NCBI RefSeq assembly: GCF_031846485.1
Contig: NZ_JAVRHQ010000005.1
Coordinates: 124,001-188,000 of the forward strand
Direction of reading: 5' to 3'
From: Autumnicola tepida
Lineage (GTDB): Bacteria; Bacteroidota; Bacteroidia; Flavobacteriales; Flavobacteriaceae
Length of the DNA stretch: 64,000 nucleotides
The notes beneath the pieces were generated by a model. It saw nothing but the letters and a program-made list of their open reading frames with translations, was not told the DNA's origin and made no database searches. Made by a program: the position numbers and the translations under genes. This document shows, piece after piece, positions 9,246 to 16,884 of this stretch (positions are counted from its first letter, which is position 1; each line of letters starts with the position of its first letter).

Positions 9246-9857
9246 TTAAAGATCTTCCAGAAGAAGTAAATAAAGGTTTTTTGTGCTACTGCCGTAACTC
9301 ATAAAATCACCTTCCTTCTGTGTTTCGAAATTTTTAATGGTGGTAATATTAGAGGGGATATGTTGTTTGTTTCTGAATTTTATTCCTCTTAAGCCTTCTC
9401 CTATAGTGTCTGTTAACTGACTGGTGGAAGCTAAAATAACAAAGCTTGCCGGCAAATCATGTAGCTTACTTTCCTTTATCTGGTTAGACGAAATTAAAAT
9501 CGAACCATCATTAGCGATAAGATATTCACAGGTAGAAAGGAAAAATTGTGCCCCGGAGGAACGATTAAAATCTAAATTAAAACCATTGAATTTTTCCTGG
9601 AGGTTTTTATCAAAGCAAAAACATTCTTTCTCGTACCAGTCATTCTCCAGTAAAATATTATCAAATGCTTCCAGCACCTCTTCCTGGCTTTCGCAGTAAA
9701 GAAATTTCCCACCATTATTCCTGAAGTTGAGCATGAACCTTTCGTCTGTAGGAAGTTTTACCTCAGGCATATATTTACCCCTATCAGCATTTTCAGGTTT
9801 TTCCTGGCTCTTGTCTGATTTAGATTTAGGGTTCAGGAATCTTCTAAATAGACTCAT
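9246..9857 (-). CDS. LUD (lactate utilisation) domain protein
   Basis: A 203-residue protein with a LutC/YkgG-like LUD domain. The core runs from about residue 95 (CEYLIANDGSILISSNQ) to the C terminus, with VILASTSQLTDTIGEGL in the middle. LutC works with LutA and LutB iron-sulfur proteins in lactate oxidation, but those genes are absent here. The gene instead leads the cdsA-psd-ACBP operon, so its role is open. The N-terminal 45 residues are charged and not part of the domain. Confidence 0.8.
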   Translation of the reverse strand: MSLFRRFLNPKSKSDKSQEKPENADRGKYMPEVKLPTDERFMLNFRNNGGKFLYCESQEEVLEAFDNILLENDWYEKECFCFDKNLQEKFNGFNLDFNRSSGAQFFLSTCEYLIANDGSILISSNQIKESKLHDLPASFVILASTSQLTDTIGEGLRGIKFRNKQHIPSNITTIKNFETQKEGDFMSYGSSTKNLYLLLLEDL

Positions 9858-9891
9858 AAAAATTAGGTGTGGTTCTCAATGTCATTTCTAC

Positions 9892-9899
9892 CAAAGGTA
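9892..9899 (-). promoter_or_regulatory. Putative -7 box for the LUD-cdsA-psd-ACBP operon
   Basis: Minus strand TACCTTTG matches TAnnTTTG 34 bp before the LUD start. It abuts the ftsH terminator, overlapping its outer base at 9899. Confidence 0.55.
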
Positions 9900-9939
9900 A
9901 AAAATCTTAATTTAACCTTAGGTCAAATTAAGATTTTTT
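9899..9939 (-). terminator. Strong terminator after ftsH
   Basis: Perfect 15-bp inverted repeat AAAAAATCTTAATTT / AAATTAAGATTTTTT around an 11-nt centre that can itself pair (ACC/GGT). The minus-strand arm ends in six T residues. It begins 17 bp past the ftsH stop codon. Confidence 0.8.
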
Positions 9940-9955
9940 ACAAGTAGCGGAAAAC

Positions 9956-12004
9956 TTATTTATTTACAGAGTTGTTCTCTTCCAAATCTGCTTCTTCTGC
10001 GTTGTTCATTGGAGAAGTCGCTTCAGGATCTCTTCTTTCCGGCGCCGGTTTTCTGGCAGGTCGCCCTTCCAGGGTTTGTTTTTCCTTTTGATAAGGCCTG
10101 TCCCCGAAAATGCGTTGTAAATCGTCTTTAAAAATCACTTCCTTGTCCAGAAGAATTTCAGCCAGCTGGGTTAGCTTGTCCTTATGTTCTGTTAGAAGGT
10201 CCCTGGCACGCTGATACTGTGTTTCAATAAGATTGGATATTTCCTTATCGATTAATTCTGAAGTGCGCTCACTGTAAGGTTTGGTGAAATTATATTCACT
10301 CTGTCCTGAAGAATCGTAATAGGTAAGGTTTCCTACAGCATCATTAAGCCCATAGATGGTAACCATGGCCCGGGCCTGTTTGGTAACCTTTTCAAGATCG
10401 CTTAAAGCCCCGGTAGATATTTTATTAAAAATAACCTTTTCGGCTGCCCGGCCTCCAAGTGCGGCACACATTTCATCCAGCATTTGTTCCGGCCTTACAA
10501 TTAATCTTTCTTCAGGTAAATACCATGCAGCTCCAAGAGATTGGCCACGCGGTACAATAGTGACCTTAACAAGGGGGGCGGCATGCTCCAGCATCCAACT
10601 CACGGTTGCGTGCCCCGCTTCATGAAAGGCTATGGCTTTTTTCTCTTCAGGAGTGATTATCTTATTCTTTTTCTCAAGGCCTCCAACAATACGGTCTACC
10701 GCATCAAGGAAATCCTGTTTGCCCACCGCTTTATTCCCTTTTCTCGCGGCAATAAGCGCAGCCTCGTTACAAACATTAGCAATGTCTGCCCCGGAGAAGC
10801 CCGGAGTTTGTTTTGCCAGAAACTCAGTGTCAAGTTCCTCGGCAACTTTTTTTAGTGGTTTTAAGTGTACTTCAAAGATCTCCCGTCTTTCATTTAGGTC
10901 TGGCAGGTCCACGTAAATTTGCCTGTCAAAACGTCCCGCCCGCATTAGCGCTTTGTCCAGCACGTCGGCACGGTTAGTCGCGGCAATTACAATTACATTG
11001 GTGTTGGTCCCAAAACCATCCATTTCGGTAAGCAACTGGTTCAGGGTATTCTCCCGCTCATCATTGGAGCCGGAAAAATTGCTTTTCCCCCTTGCCCTAC
11101 CAATGGCGTCAATTTCATCAATGAAAATAATCGATGGGGATTTTTCTTTTGCCTGTTTAAAAAGGTCCCGTACTCTTGAAGCTCCCACACCCACGAACAT
11201 TTCAACAAAATCGGAGCCCGAGAGAGAGAAGAAGGGCACTTTTGCCTCTCCTGCCACAGCCTTGGCTAATAAAGTTTTACCTGTTCCGGGAGGGCCAACT
11301 AAAAGTGCACCTTTGGGAATTTTACCGCCTAAAGCAGTGTATTTTTCAGGCTGTTTTAAAAAGTCAACTATTTCCTGAACTTCTTCTTTCGCGCCTTCAA
11401 GTCCTGCAACATCCTTAAAAGAAGTTTTAACATCGGTGTTCTGATCAAAAAGTTTTGCCTTGGATTTTCCAATATTGAAAATCTGGCCTCCGGCACCTCC
11501 GCCGGCACCAGAACTCATTTTCCGCATAATAAAAATCCATATACCAATAATCAGGATAAAAGGCAGAAGGGTAAAGAATACTTCTCCCCAAACATTGCTT
11601 TCCCTTTTAAAGTTAAGATTTGCTGAAACCCCGTATTCTTCTTCTATTTCTTCAACATCATTCTGGAATTTTTCAAGGCTACCAAAGTTAAAGGTGTAGG
11701 CAGGGCTGTCGCCACCCGGAAAAATATTAGGATCGGTTTCAGATTTATGTTCGTCTTTTTGCTTAGCTTCATCTGTGAGGTAAACGTTAGCTTTCTGATT
11801 ATTGATAATAACCAGTTTCTTAACATCGCCATCCTTTAAGTATTCCTCAAACTGGCTGGGAGTTATCTGGGCGGGTTCATTGAAGCCGCCACCAGTAAAG
11901 AAATTAATTCCTAGAAATATGATGATTATAGCTGCGTAGATCCAGTATGCACTAAACTTTGGCTTTTTTGGATCCAGTCTTTTCTTCGGTTGCTGTTTCG
12001 CCAT
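9956..12004 (-). CDS. ftsH: ATP-dependent zinc metalloprotease FtsH
   Basis: Inner-membrane AAA+ protease that extracts and degrades membrane and regulatory proteins. It has 682 residues. Membrane segments are at about 19-36 and 143-160, flanking a periplasmic domain with a Flavobacteriia-type insertion. Walker A GPPGTGKT is at 237-244, Walker B IIFIDEID at 292-299, the second region of homology ends near RAGRFDR at 355-361, and the zinc-binding HEAGH is at 461-465. The C terminus is a charged, Pro-rich tail. It follows rsfS by 21 bp and probably shares its promoter. Confidence 0.97.
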   Translation of the reverse strand: MAKQQPKKRLDPKKPKFSAYWIYAAIIIIFLGINFFTGGGFNEPAQITPSQFEEYLKDGDVKKLVIINNQKANVYLTDEAKQKDEHKSETDPNIFPGGDSPAYTFNFGSLEKFQNDVEEIEEEYGVSANLNFKRESNVWGEVFFTLLPFILIIGIWIFIMRKMSSGAGGGAGGQIFNIGKSKAKLFDQNTDVKTSFKDVAGLEGAKEEVQEIVDFLKQPEKYTALGGKIPKGALLVGPPGTGKTLLAKAVAGEAKVPFFSLSGSDFVEMFVGVGASRVRDLFKQAKEKSPSIIFIDEIDAIGRARGKSNFSGSNDERENTLNQLLTEMDGFGTNTNVIVIAATNRADVLDKALMRAGRFDRQIYVDLPDLNERREIFEVHLKPLKKVAEELDTEFLAKQTPGFSGADIANVCNEAALIAARKGNKAVGKQDFLDAVDRIVGGLEKKNKIITPEEKKAIAFHEAGHATVSWMLEHAAPLVKVTIVPRGQSLGAAWYLPEERLIVRPEQMLDEMCAALGGRAAEKVIFNKISTGALSDLEKVTKQARAMVTIYGLNDAVGNLTYYDSSGQSEYNFTKPYSERTSELIDKEISNLIETQYQRARDLLTEHKDKLTQLAEILLDKEVIFKDDLQRIFGDRPYQKEKQTLEGRPARKPAPERRDPEATSPMNNAEEADLEENNSVNK

Positions 12005-12025
12005 TCTTACTTAATTCTGTTAAAT

Positions 12026-12397
12026 TTAATAATTTGTCTCGATGGAGGTTATCTTTGCGTCACCCCAAAGACTCTCAATATCGTAAAACTCTCTTATATG
12101 TCGTTGAAAAACATGAACCACTACATTTACGTAGTCCATTAAAACCCATTCCGCGTTTTCACTGCCTTCAATGTGCCAGGGTTTGTCTTTAAGAGCCTTA
12201 CTTACTGATTTTTGAACGGAATTTACTATGGCGTTTACCTGCGTGTTGGAAGATCCATTGCAGATGATAAAGTAATCACAAACTGTATTTTCGATTTCCC
12301 TTAGGTCAAGAATATCAATATCATTTCCCTTTACTTCCTCTATTCCTTTTATAATTTGAGCAATAAGTTGATCGCTGTTCGTTTCGGTTTTTGCCAT
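12026..12397 (-). CDS. rsfS: Ribosome silencing factor RsfS
   Basis: RsfS (Iojap family) binds ribosomal protein uL14 and blocks 30S-50S joining when nutrients are low. The chosen start gives 123 residues (MAKTETNSDQ). Core motifs are DIDILDLREIENTVCDYFIICNG near 30-52, the W-H-I-E-G-S motif near 80-85 and WVLMDYVNVVVHVF near 89. A longer start at 12418 is rejected because it would fall inside the promoter box at 12416-12423. The gene is divergent from birA and leads into ftsH. Confidence 0.95.
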   Translation of the reverse strand: MAKTETNSDQLIAQIIKGIEEVKGNDIDILDLREIENTVCDYFIICNGSSNTQVNAIVNSVQKSVSKALKDKPWHIEGSENAEWVLMDYVNVVVHVFQRHIREFYDIESLWGDAKITSIETNY

Positions 12398-12415
12398 TAA
12401 ATCTTTTTCTTTACG

Positions 12416-12423
12416 CAAAGTTA
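12416..12423 (-). promoter_or_regulatory. Putative -7 box for rsfS-ftsH
   Basis: Minus strand TAACTTTG is an exact TAnnTTTG match, 18 bp before the ATG at 12397. It decides the start of rsfS. Confidence 0.6.
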
Positions 12424-12491
12424 TTACTTTTTAGTCTTTTTAATGTCTGTTCTTTGTAACATTTTAACGCCTAAGTATTTTACGTTCACAC

Positions 12492-13223
12492 ATGCGTACA
12501 ATCAAAGTTAATGCCATCAATTCTACCAACGAGCTCGCCAGGGATTTTTACACTGGCAAATCCCTCTTCGAACCAGTATGTCTCACCGCACATACCCAAA
12601 CCCGGGGCAAAGGACAGAGAGGGGCTGGTTGGATATCAAATCCCGGGGAAAATCTCACATTTAGCCTGTTGTATCCGGAAACAGGAATTGCAGCAGATAG
12701 GCAGTTTTTATTAAGCGCTTCTGTGGCTCTTGCTATTATGGATGTTCTGGAAGTTTGTAATATTCCAAAACTAAAAGTAAAATGGCCTAACGACATAATG
12801 GCAGCAAATTGTAAGATATGTGGGATTTTAATTGAAAACATCCTTAAAAAAGACGCTATTTCTGCCTCTGTAATTGGGATTGGCCTAAATGTAAACCAAA
12901 CGCTCTTCCCAAACCTCCCGCAGGCAGGTTCTTTACAGCAGATGACAGGTAAACATTATGATACTGACATCCTGCTGGAAAAGTTGCTGAAATCTTTAGA
13001 CGCCAGACTTCGAAATCTCGGTTCTTTTTCCGGGCTAAGCCTGCTGCAGGAGTACGAAGCAAGAATGTTTAAAAAGGACGTGGTTTCTGCCTTTCAGCTT
13101 CCCGACGGAAGTCATTTAACCGGGATTATAAGAGGGGTGACAGATGAGGGTTTGTTGAAGTTAGAAGTGGAAGACGGGGTTTTTAAGACTTTCGACTTAA
13201 AGGAAATCAGGCTGCTTTTCTAA
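12492..13223 (+). CDS. birA: Biotin--[acetyl-CoA-carboxylase] ligase
   Basis: Attaches biotin to the biotin carboxyl carrier protein through biotinyl-AMP. It has 243 residues and lacks the N-terminal helix-turn-helix of the E. coli BirA repressor, so it is a class I ligase without DNA binding. Visible motifs are SINSTNELA-like residues at the N terminus, TRGKGQRGAGW near 34-44 (the adenylate-binding GRGRxGR loop), KWPNDI near 96-101 and GIGLNVN near 130. A small C-terminal domain follows residue 185. It is divergent from rsfS. Confidence 0.93.
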   Translation: MRTIKVNAINSTNELARDFYTGKSLFEPVCLTAHTQTRGKGQRGAGWISNPGENLTFSLLYPETGIAADRQFLLSASVALAIMDVLEVCNIPKLKVKWPNDIMAANCKICGILIENILKKDAISASVIGIGLNVNQTLFPNLPQAGSLQQMTGKHYDTDILLEKLLKSLDARLRNLGSFSGLSLLQEYEARMFKKDVVSAFQLPDGSHLTGIIRGVTDEGLLKLEVEDGVFKTFDLKEIRLLF

Positions 13224-13231
13224 AACTGAAA

Positions 13232-13258
13232 AACCTCATCCAGGTTAGGAATGAGGTT
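13232..13258 (-). terminator. Hairpin between convergent birA and SRPBCC genes
   Basis: Eight-bp inverted repeat AACCTCAT / ATGAGGTT with an 11-nt loop. The minus strand continues with TTT, so it would best terminate the SRPBCC transcript; it may also serve birA. Confidence 0.55.
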
Positions 13259-13279
13259 GTGAAATTGGGCAATTTCGGC

Positions 13280-13672
13280 TTATAGCTTTCCAAGGTTTTC
13301 TGCCAGGCTGTTGATGAATTTTTGCAGCGGATTTTTTACCATCATACTCATCATGGCGTTGAAATTTCCGTGGAAAAGAAGTTGAACCTCACTCTGGTTT
13401 TGATTAAGGGCTTCTATATGAATGTTAAGCGAAAAATTCAGCTTATCTGAAGTGGAGCCAAGAACCACCAGTTTAGGCTCATCGGTTTCCTGGATTTTCA
13501 GTTTTATTTCAGGCATTCCCTTAAGGCCAAACAGGAAGGTTTCCCGGTCTACTACCTTAAATTTTTCCTTGCTTTCCGGCATCAGTTGTTCGTAATTTTC
13601 AACATTAGTCAAAAAATTGAACATTTCCTGCTGGCTTTTATCAGCGGTTACTTTTGGGCTTTCTAAATTCAT
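13280..13672 (-). CDS. SRPBCC (START-like) family protein
   Basis: A 130-residue protein with the fold of the SRPBCC superfamily. It opens with a beta strand, then SQQEMFNFLTNVENYEQLMP, the usual helix leading into the ligand cavity. The C-terminal helix is NPLQKFINSLAENLGKL. The ligand is unknown. The start MNLESPKV is chosen because an earlier start would overlap pyrE by more than 30 bp and lie inside its reading frame; with this start the gap to pyrE is 2 bp. It is probably translated with pyrE. Confidence 0.8.
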   Translation of the reverse strand: MNLESPKVTADKSQQEMFNFLTNVENYEQLMPESKEKFKVVDRETFLFGLKGMPEIKLKIQETDEPKLVVLGSTSDKLNFSLNIHIEALNQNQSEVQLLFHGNFNAMMSMMVKNPLQKFINSLAENLGKL

Positions 13673-13674
13673 AA

Positions 13675-14316
13675 TTAATTTTTCCAGTTGCCCGGGTCGT
13701 GCCGCCATTCTCCCAGGAGGTCGGCTTCCGAAGCATTAATATATCTTGTTTTTTGAGCGGTTTCCAGGAGGTGCTGGTAATCACTTAGCGTATGAAGTTC
13801 CACCCCTGCTTCTTCAAAATTTTTGCGTGAAGTGTCAAAACCATAGGTAAAAATGGCCATCATACCTTTTACGTTGGCTTTGGCTTCTTTCAGGGCTTTT
13901 ACCGCATTAAGGCTGCTTTTGCCGGTGCTGATGAGATCTTCAATAACCACAACCGACTGCCCAGCTTCAAGGTTGCCTTCAATTTGGTTTTTTCGGCCGT
14001 GTCCTTTTGCCTCCGGTCTCACGTAAGCAAACGGAAGGCTCAGGTATTCTGCTACCAGCATGCCTATTCCAATAGCACCGGTGGCCACTGCAGCGATTAC
14101 ATCTGGCTTCCCGTAAATTTCTTCCACCTGTTTGGCAAATTCTTCCCTTACAAAATTTCTGATAGCAGGATATGAAAGGATAATCCTGTTGTCGCAATAT
14201 ATTGGCGACTTCCAGCCGCTTGCCCATGTAAAGGACTCTTGCGGTTCTAATTTAATTGCTTTAATTTGCAGCAATAGTTCAGCAGTTTGTTTTGCTGTTT
14301 CTTTGTTTAAAATCAT
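13675..14316 (-). CDS. pyrE: Orotate phosphoribosyltransferase
   Basis: Forms orotidine 5'-phosphate from orotate and PRPP in pyrimidine synthesis. The start MILNKET gives 213 residues, the standard length; the open frame extends 44 codons further upstream, but those codons lie in the divergent NUDIX gene and the promoter. The PRPP-binding motif VVVIEDLISTGKSS is near 120-133, and ASGWKSPIYCDNR near 30-42 is the flexible orotate-binding region. The ATG is only 4 bp past a TAnnTTTG box, so the mRNA may be leaderless. Confidence 0.95.
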   Translation of the reverse strand: MILNKETAKQTAELLLQIKAIKLEPQESFTWASGWKSPIYCDNRIILSYPAIRNFVREEFAKQVEEIYGKPDVIAAVATGAIGIGMLVAEYLSLPFAYVRPEAKGHGRKNQIEGNLEAGQSVVVIEDLISTGKSSLNAVKALKEAKANVKGMMAIFTYGFDTSRKNFEEAGVELHTLSDYQHLLETAQKTRYINASEADLLGEWRHDPGNWKN

Positions 14317-14320
14317 AGTA

Positions 14321-14328
14321 CAAATGTA
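14321..14328 (-). promoter_or_regulatory. Putative -7 box for pyrE
   Basis: Minus strand TACATTTG, an exact TAnnTTTG match, ends 4 bp before the pyrE ATG. It overlaps the first codons of the divergent NUDIX gene. Confidence 0.55.
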
Positions 14329-14947
14329 TAAAGTTTTTGTAAATGATATCCCAATAATTCTCTCCACAAAGAAAGATATTGGAGAAGAGTACACTTCTTT
14401 TCCTATTAAAAAAGTGAGATTGAAAAAGGTGATCAAGAAGATCAACAAAGGGAAGCTGCTGCATGTGAACCTGTATCATGAAGATGAAGAAAAACTTCTT
14501 AAATATCTTCTGAAAAAGCTTCGGGTGGTAACTGCTGCCGGTGGAATGGTGCGGAATGATAAGGATGAAATTCTTTTTATCTACAGAAATAAACGCTGGG
14601 ACCTTCCTAAGGGAAAAACTGAAAAAGGGGAGAGCATAGAAGATTCTGCTATTCGTGAAGTTGAAGAAGAAACAGGGGTACAGGGCCTGCAGATCACTAA
14701 ATTTCTGCGGAAGACTTACCACATTTTTAAAAGAAAAGGCAAATATAGGCTGAAGGTTACGCATTGGTACGAAATGCGCACTTCTTATGAAGGCGAACTT
14801 CAACCTGAACAAAAAGAAGGGATAGAAAAAGCTAAATGGAAGAATTTTAAAAAAAGCCAAAAAGCCCTCGAAAAATCCTATGCTAATATAAAACTGCTTT
14901 TCCCAAAAGAATTTCTACCTGGGCACTCTAAAGACAGGGTAGCGTAA
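14324..14947 (+). CDS. NUDIX hydrolase
   Basis: A 207-residue NUDIX family pyrophosphohydrolase. The Nudix box is complete, in the span from GKTEKGE to REVEEETGV (about residues 104-126). A 70-residue N-terminal region with many lysines precedes it and is not recognised. The substrate is unknown; candidates are nucleoside diphosphate derivatives or Ap4A. The ATG at 14324 is chosen since the open frame upstream lies inside pyrE. It starts 7 bp from the divergent pyrE start and overlaps the convergent M14 gene by 33 bp at its end. Confidence 0.85.
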   Translation: MYKVFVNDIPIILSTKKDIGEEYTSFPIKKVRLKKVIKKINKGKLLHVNLYHEDEEKLLKYLLKKLRVVTAAGGMVRNDKDEILFIYRNKRWDLPKGKTEKGESIEDSAIREVEEETGVQGLQITKFLRKTYHIFKRKGKYRLKVTHWYEMRTSYEGELQPEQKEGIEKAKWKNFKKSQKALEKSYANIKLLFPKEFLPGHSKDRVA

Positions 14948-16666
14948 ATGCGCTTTTTCGTAGTAGGCTGAATTTTTATGGATCCAGTCAAGCTGGGCAT
15001 AGCCATTGTTTCTGAAATCGGCGTCAGTTCTTTTTTTCTCCTCAAACTCTTCTCTTAGGCCGGGGTTGGAATCCAGCAATTTCTTCGCCATATCCTCGAA
15101 AACATAAGGCGAAAAATGCTCTTTTTGCTGTAATACAGAATCAAAGAAATTCCAGTTGAAAAAGGAATCTACTGTAGTGGGCTCCAAAGTTTCTACAAGA
15201 TATCTCGCCCCATCCTGGAATGTTGTCACGTAAAGATCTCCTTTTCTAAAGAAAACAGAATCCATGGTTTTTGAAACGTGCGTGTCATGATGCAGGTAAT
15301 GCCCCTCAAAAGCATTTTCTGCAGTTTCATAGTCTTCTATCCGGTAAGTTTCCACGTATATGGTGGTATCCCTTACCAATGGTTCCATTTTTATATTATT
15401 CAGCTCCAGGAGATTCGTTACTCGCCACCATCCCTGCGGAATTATATATGCCCTTGGAATTTCGATTCTGTCCTTGGAAATATAATTGTCGTAATATTGC
15501 ACTTCTTTGGTGAAGGGTTTTGTGCGGTCGTATTTTAAACGGGGTTGCCCTGTAACATCACTTTGCATAGTTTGCCCCTCATAACCCAGGAAATCCCTTA
15601 TGCTGGGATTTTCCATATTTGGTTCCCACCTTATGGGATACCATCTTTGCGTAAGATATTTCTTGGTTTCGCGCTCCCTTAAATCTTTTATGGCAGGTGT
15701 TTCAGCATCGGTAATGTTTATCATAGACCGGAGCAGCTCGTACGTGGCATTTACCCTCTGGCCATAAGGTTTGAGCATATGGGTTTCCACCATCATTGCC
15801 AGCGTATTCCACAGGGCGGCATAACCCGTTGAATACCTTGGGTGATCTAAGAACTGACTGAAACCTTTTTCTGGCACCTCATTAAAAACATTTACATAAG
15901 GCGTAATTTCGAGCTCTTTTTCCTTTAAAGAATCTTCCAGGGCGGGCATTAAACGCTCATCCAGATATTCGCCCAGTTCCCCTCCCAGTTTGTTATGTTG
16001 GGTGAATAAATGTGTGAGTGTATATTGATAATCAGCTCCATTGCTAACATGGGTATCTATAAAAACATCAGGTTTTAAATTTTGAAAAATCTTATAAAAT
16101 CTTCTGGTGTTTTTGGAATCGGCCTTGATAAAATCCCTGTTAAGGTCGTAGTTTTGCGCATTTCCGCGGAAACCGTATTCCAAAGGTCCATTTTGATTGG
16201 TACGGCTGGTGGAATTTCTGTTTAAAGCCCCTCCAACATTATAAATTGGAATAGTGGCGATAACCGTATTTGCCGGGATCTTTATAGAATCTCCTGCAAG
16301 GTCTCGAAAAAGCATCATGGTGGCATCTATCCCGTCACTTTCTCCTGGATGAATACCGTTGTTTATAAGTATAATGGTTTTATCCTTTCTTAACTGCTCC
16401 AGGTCAAAATCTTCTGTAGGGCTAAAGACCGCAAGGTGCAATGGCTTTCCACTATCGGTTTCCCCAACTTCAGTAAAAGTTATGCTGGGGTAAACTTCCT
16501 CCAGTTCCGAATAAAAATCTATTACCTGTTGATAAGTTGCTGTTTCTGTACCTCCGGATTTTTCGAATTGTGTTTCAAAATCATAATCCACTACCAGTTG
16601 GTATTTGGATAAATCACAGGAAAAACAAACCAGGAGGACCAATAATAATGCGAATGCTCTTTTCAT
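14915..16666 (-). CDS. M14 family zinc carboxypeptidase, lipoprotein
   Basis: With the start MKRAFALLL the protein has 583 residues and a lipoprotein signal, the lipobox ending at Cys17 (LVCFSC). The zinc-binding HxxE of the M14 family is at His106-Glu109 (NNGIHPGES), and the third ligand is His206 in DTHVSNGAD. NYDLNRDF near 172 holds the substrate-binding Asn-Arg pair. It is expected at the cell envelope and would trim peptides from the C terminus. A start 71 codons upstream is rejected because it removes the signal peptide. It is divergent from the sugar dehydrogenase gene. Confidence 0.88.
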   Translation of the reverse strand: MKRAFALLLVLLVCFSCDLSKYQLVVDYDFETQFEKSGGTETATYQQVIDFYSELEEVYPSITFTEVGETDSGKPLHLAVFSPTEDFDLEQLRKDKTIILINNGIHPGESDGIDATMMLFRDLAGDSIKIPANTVIATIPIYNVGGALNRNSTSRTNQNGPLEYGFRGNAQNYDLNRDFIKADSKNTRRFYKIFQNLKPDVFIDTHVSNGADYQYTLTHLFTQHNKLGGELGEYLDERLMPALEDSLKEKELEITPYVNVFNEVPEKGFSQFLDHPRYSTGYAALWNTLAMMVETHMLKPYGQRVNATYELLRSMINITDAETPAIKDLRERETKKYLTQRWYPIRWEPNMENPSIRDFLGYEGQTMQSDVTGQPRLKYDRTKPFTKEVQYYDNYISKDRIEIPRAYIIPQGWWRVTNLLELNNIKMEPLVRDTTIYVETYRIEDYETAENAFEGHYLHHDTHVSKTMDSVFFRKGDLYVTTFQDGARYLVETLEPTTVDSFFNWNFFDSVLQQKEHFSPYVFEDMAKKLLDSNPGLREEFEEKKRTDADFRNNGYAQLDWIHKNSAYYEKAHLRYPVFRVPR

Positions 16667-16884
16667 ATAAGATAAATAGGCGCTGCTGTAAGTGCAAGTC
16701 AGGATCTTATTTTTAATCCTAAAAAATTCTAAAAGACAGGGTGTAAACTTAAATAAAACCCGCAAGGCAGCCAAAACTATCTCTTGCCGGAGAATCCATG
16801 TTGTTGTTAAAGGAAACCTAATCAGCTTTAAAAACTTTTTTACACTTAAATTTCGGTTTATTTTTAAGAAAAATTGCATTTAAT

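Noticed and set aside
10356..11699. Plus-strand frames of 79 to 141 codons over ftsH
   Set aside because: They are antisense shadows of a well-conserved gene and have no recognisable domain.
12398..12418. Longer start for RsfS at 12418
   Set aside because: The promoter box TAACTTTG overlaps this codon, so it would not be in the transcript.
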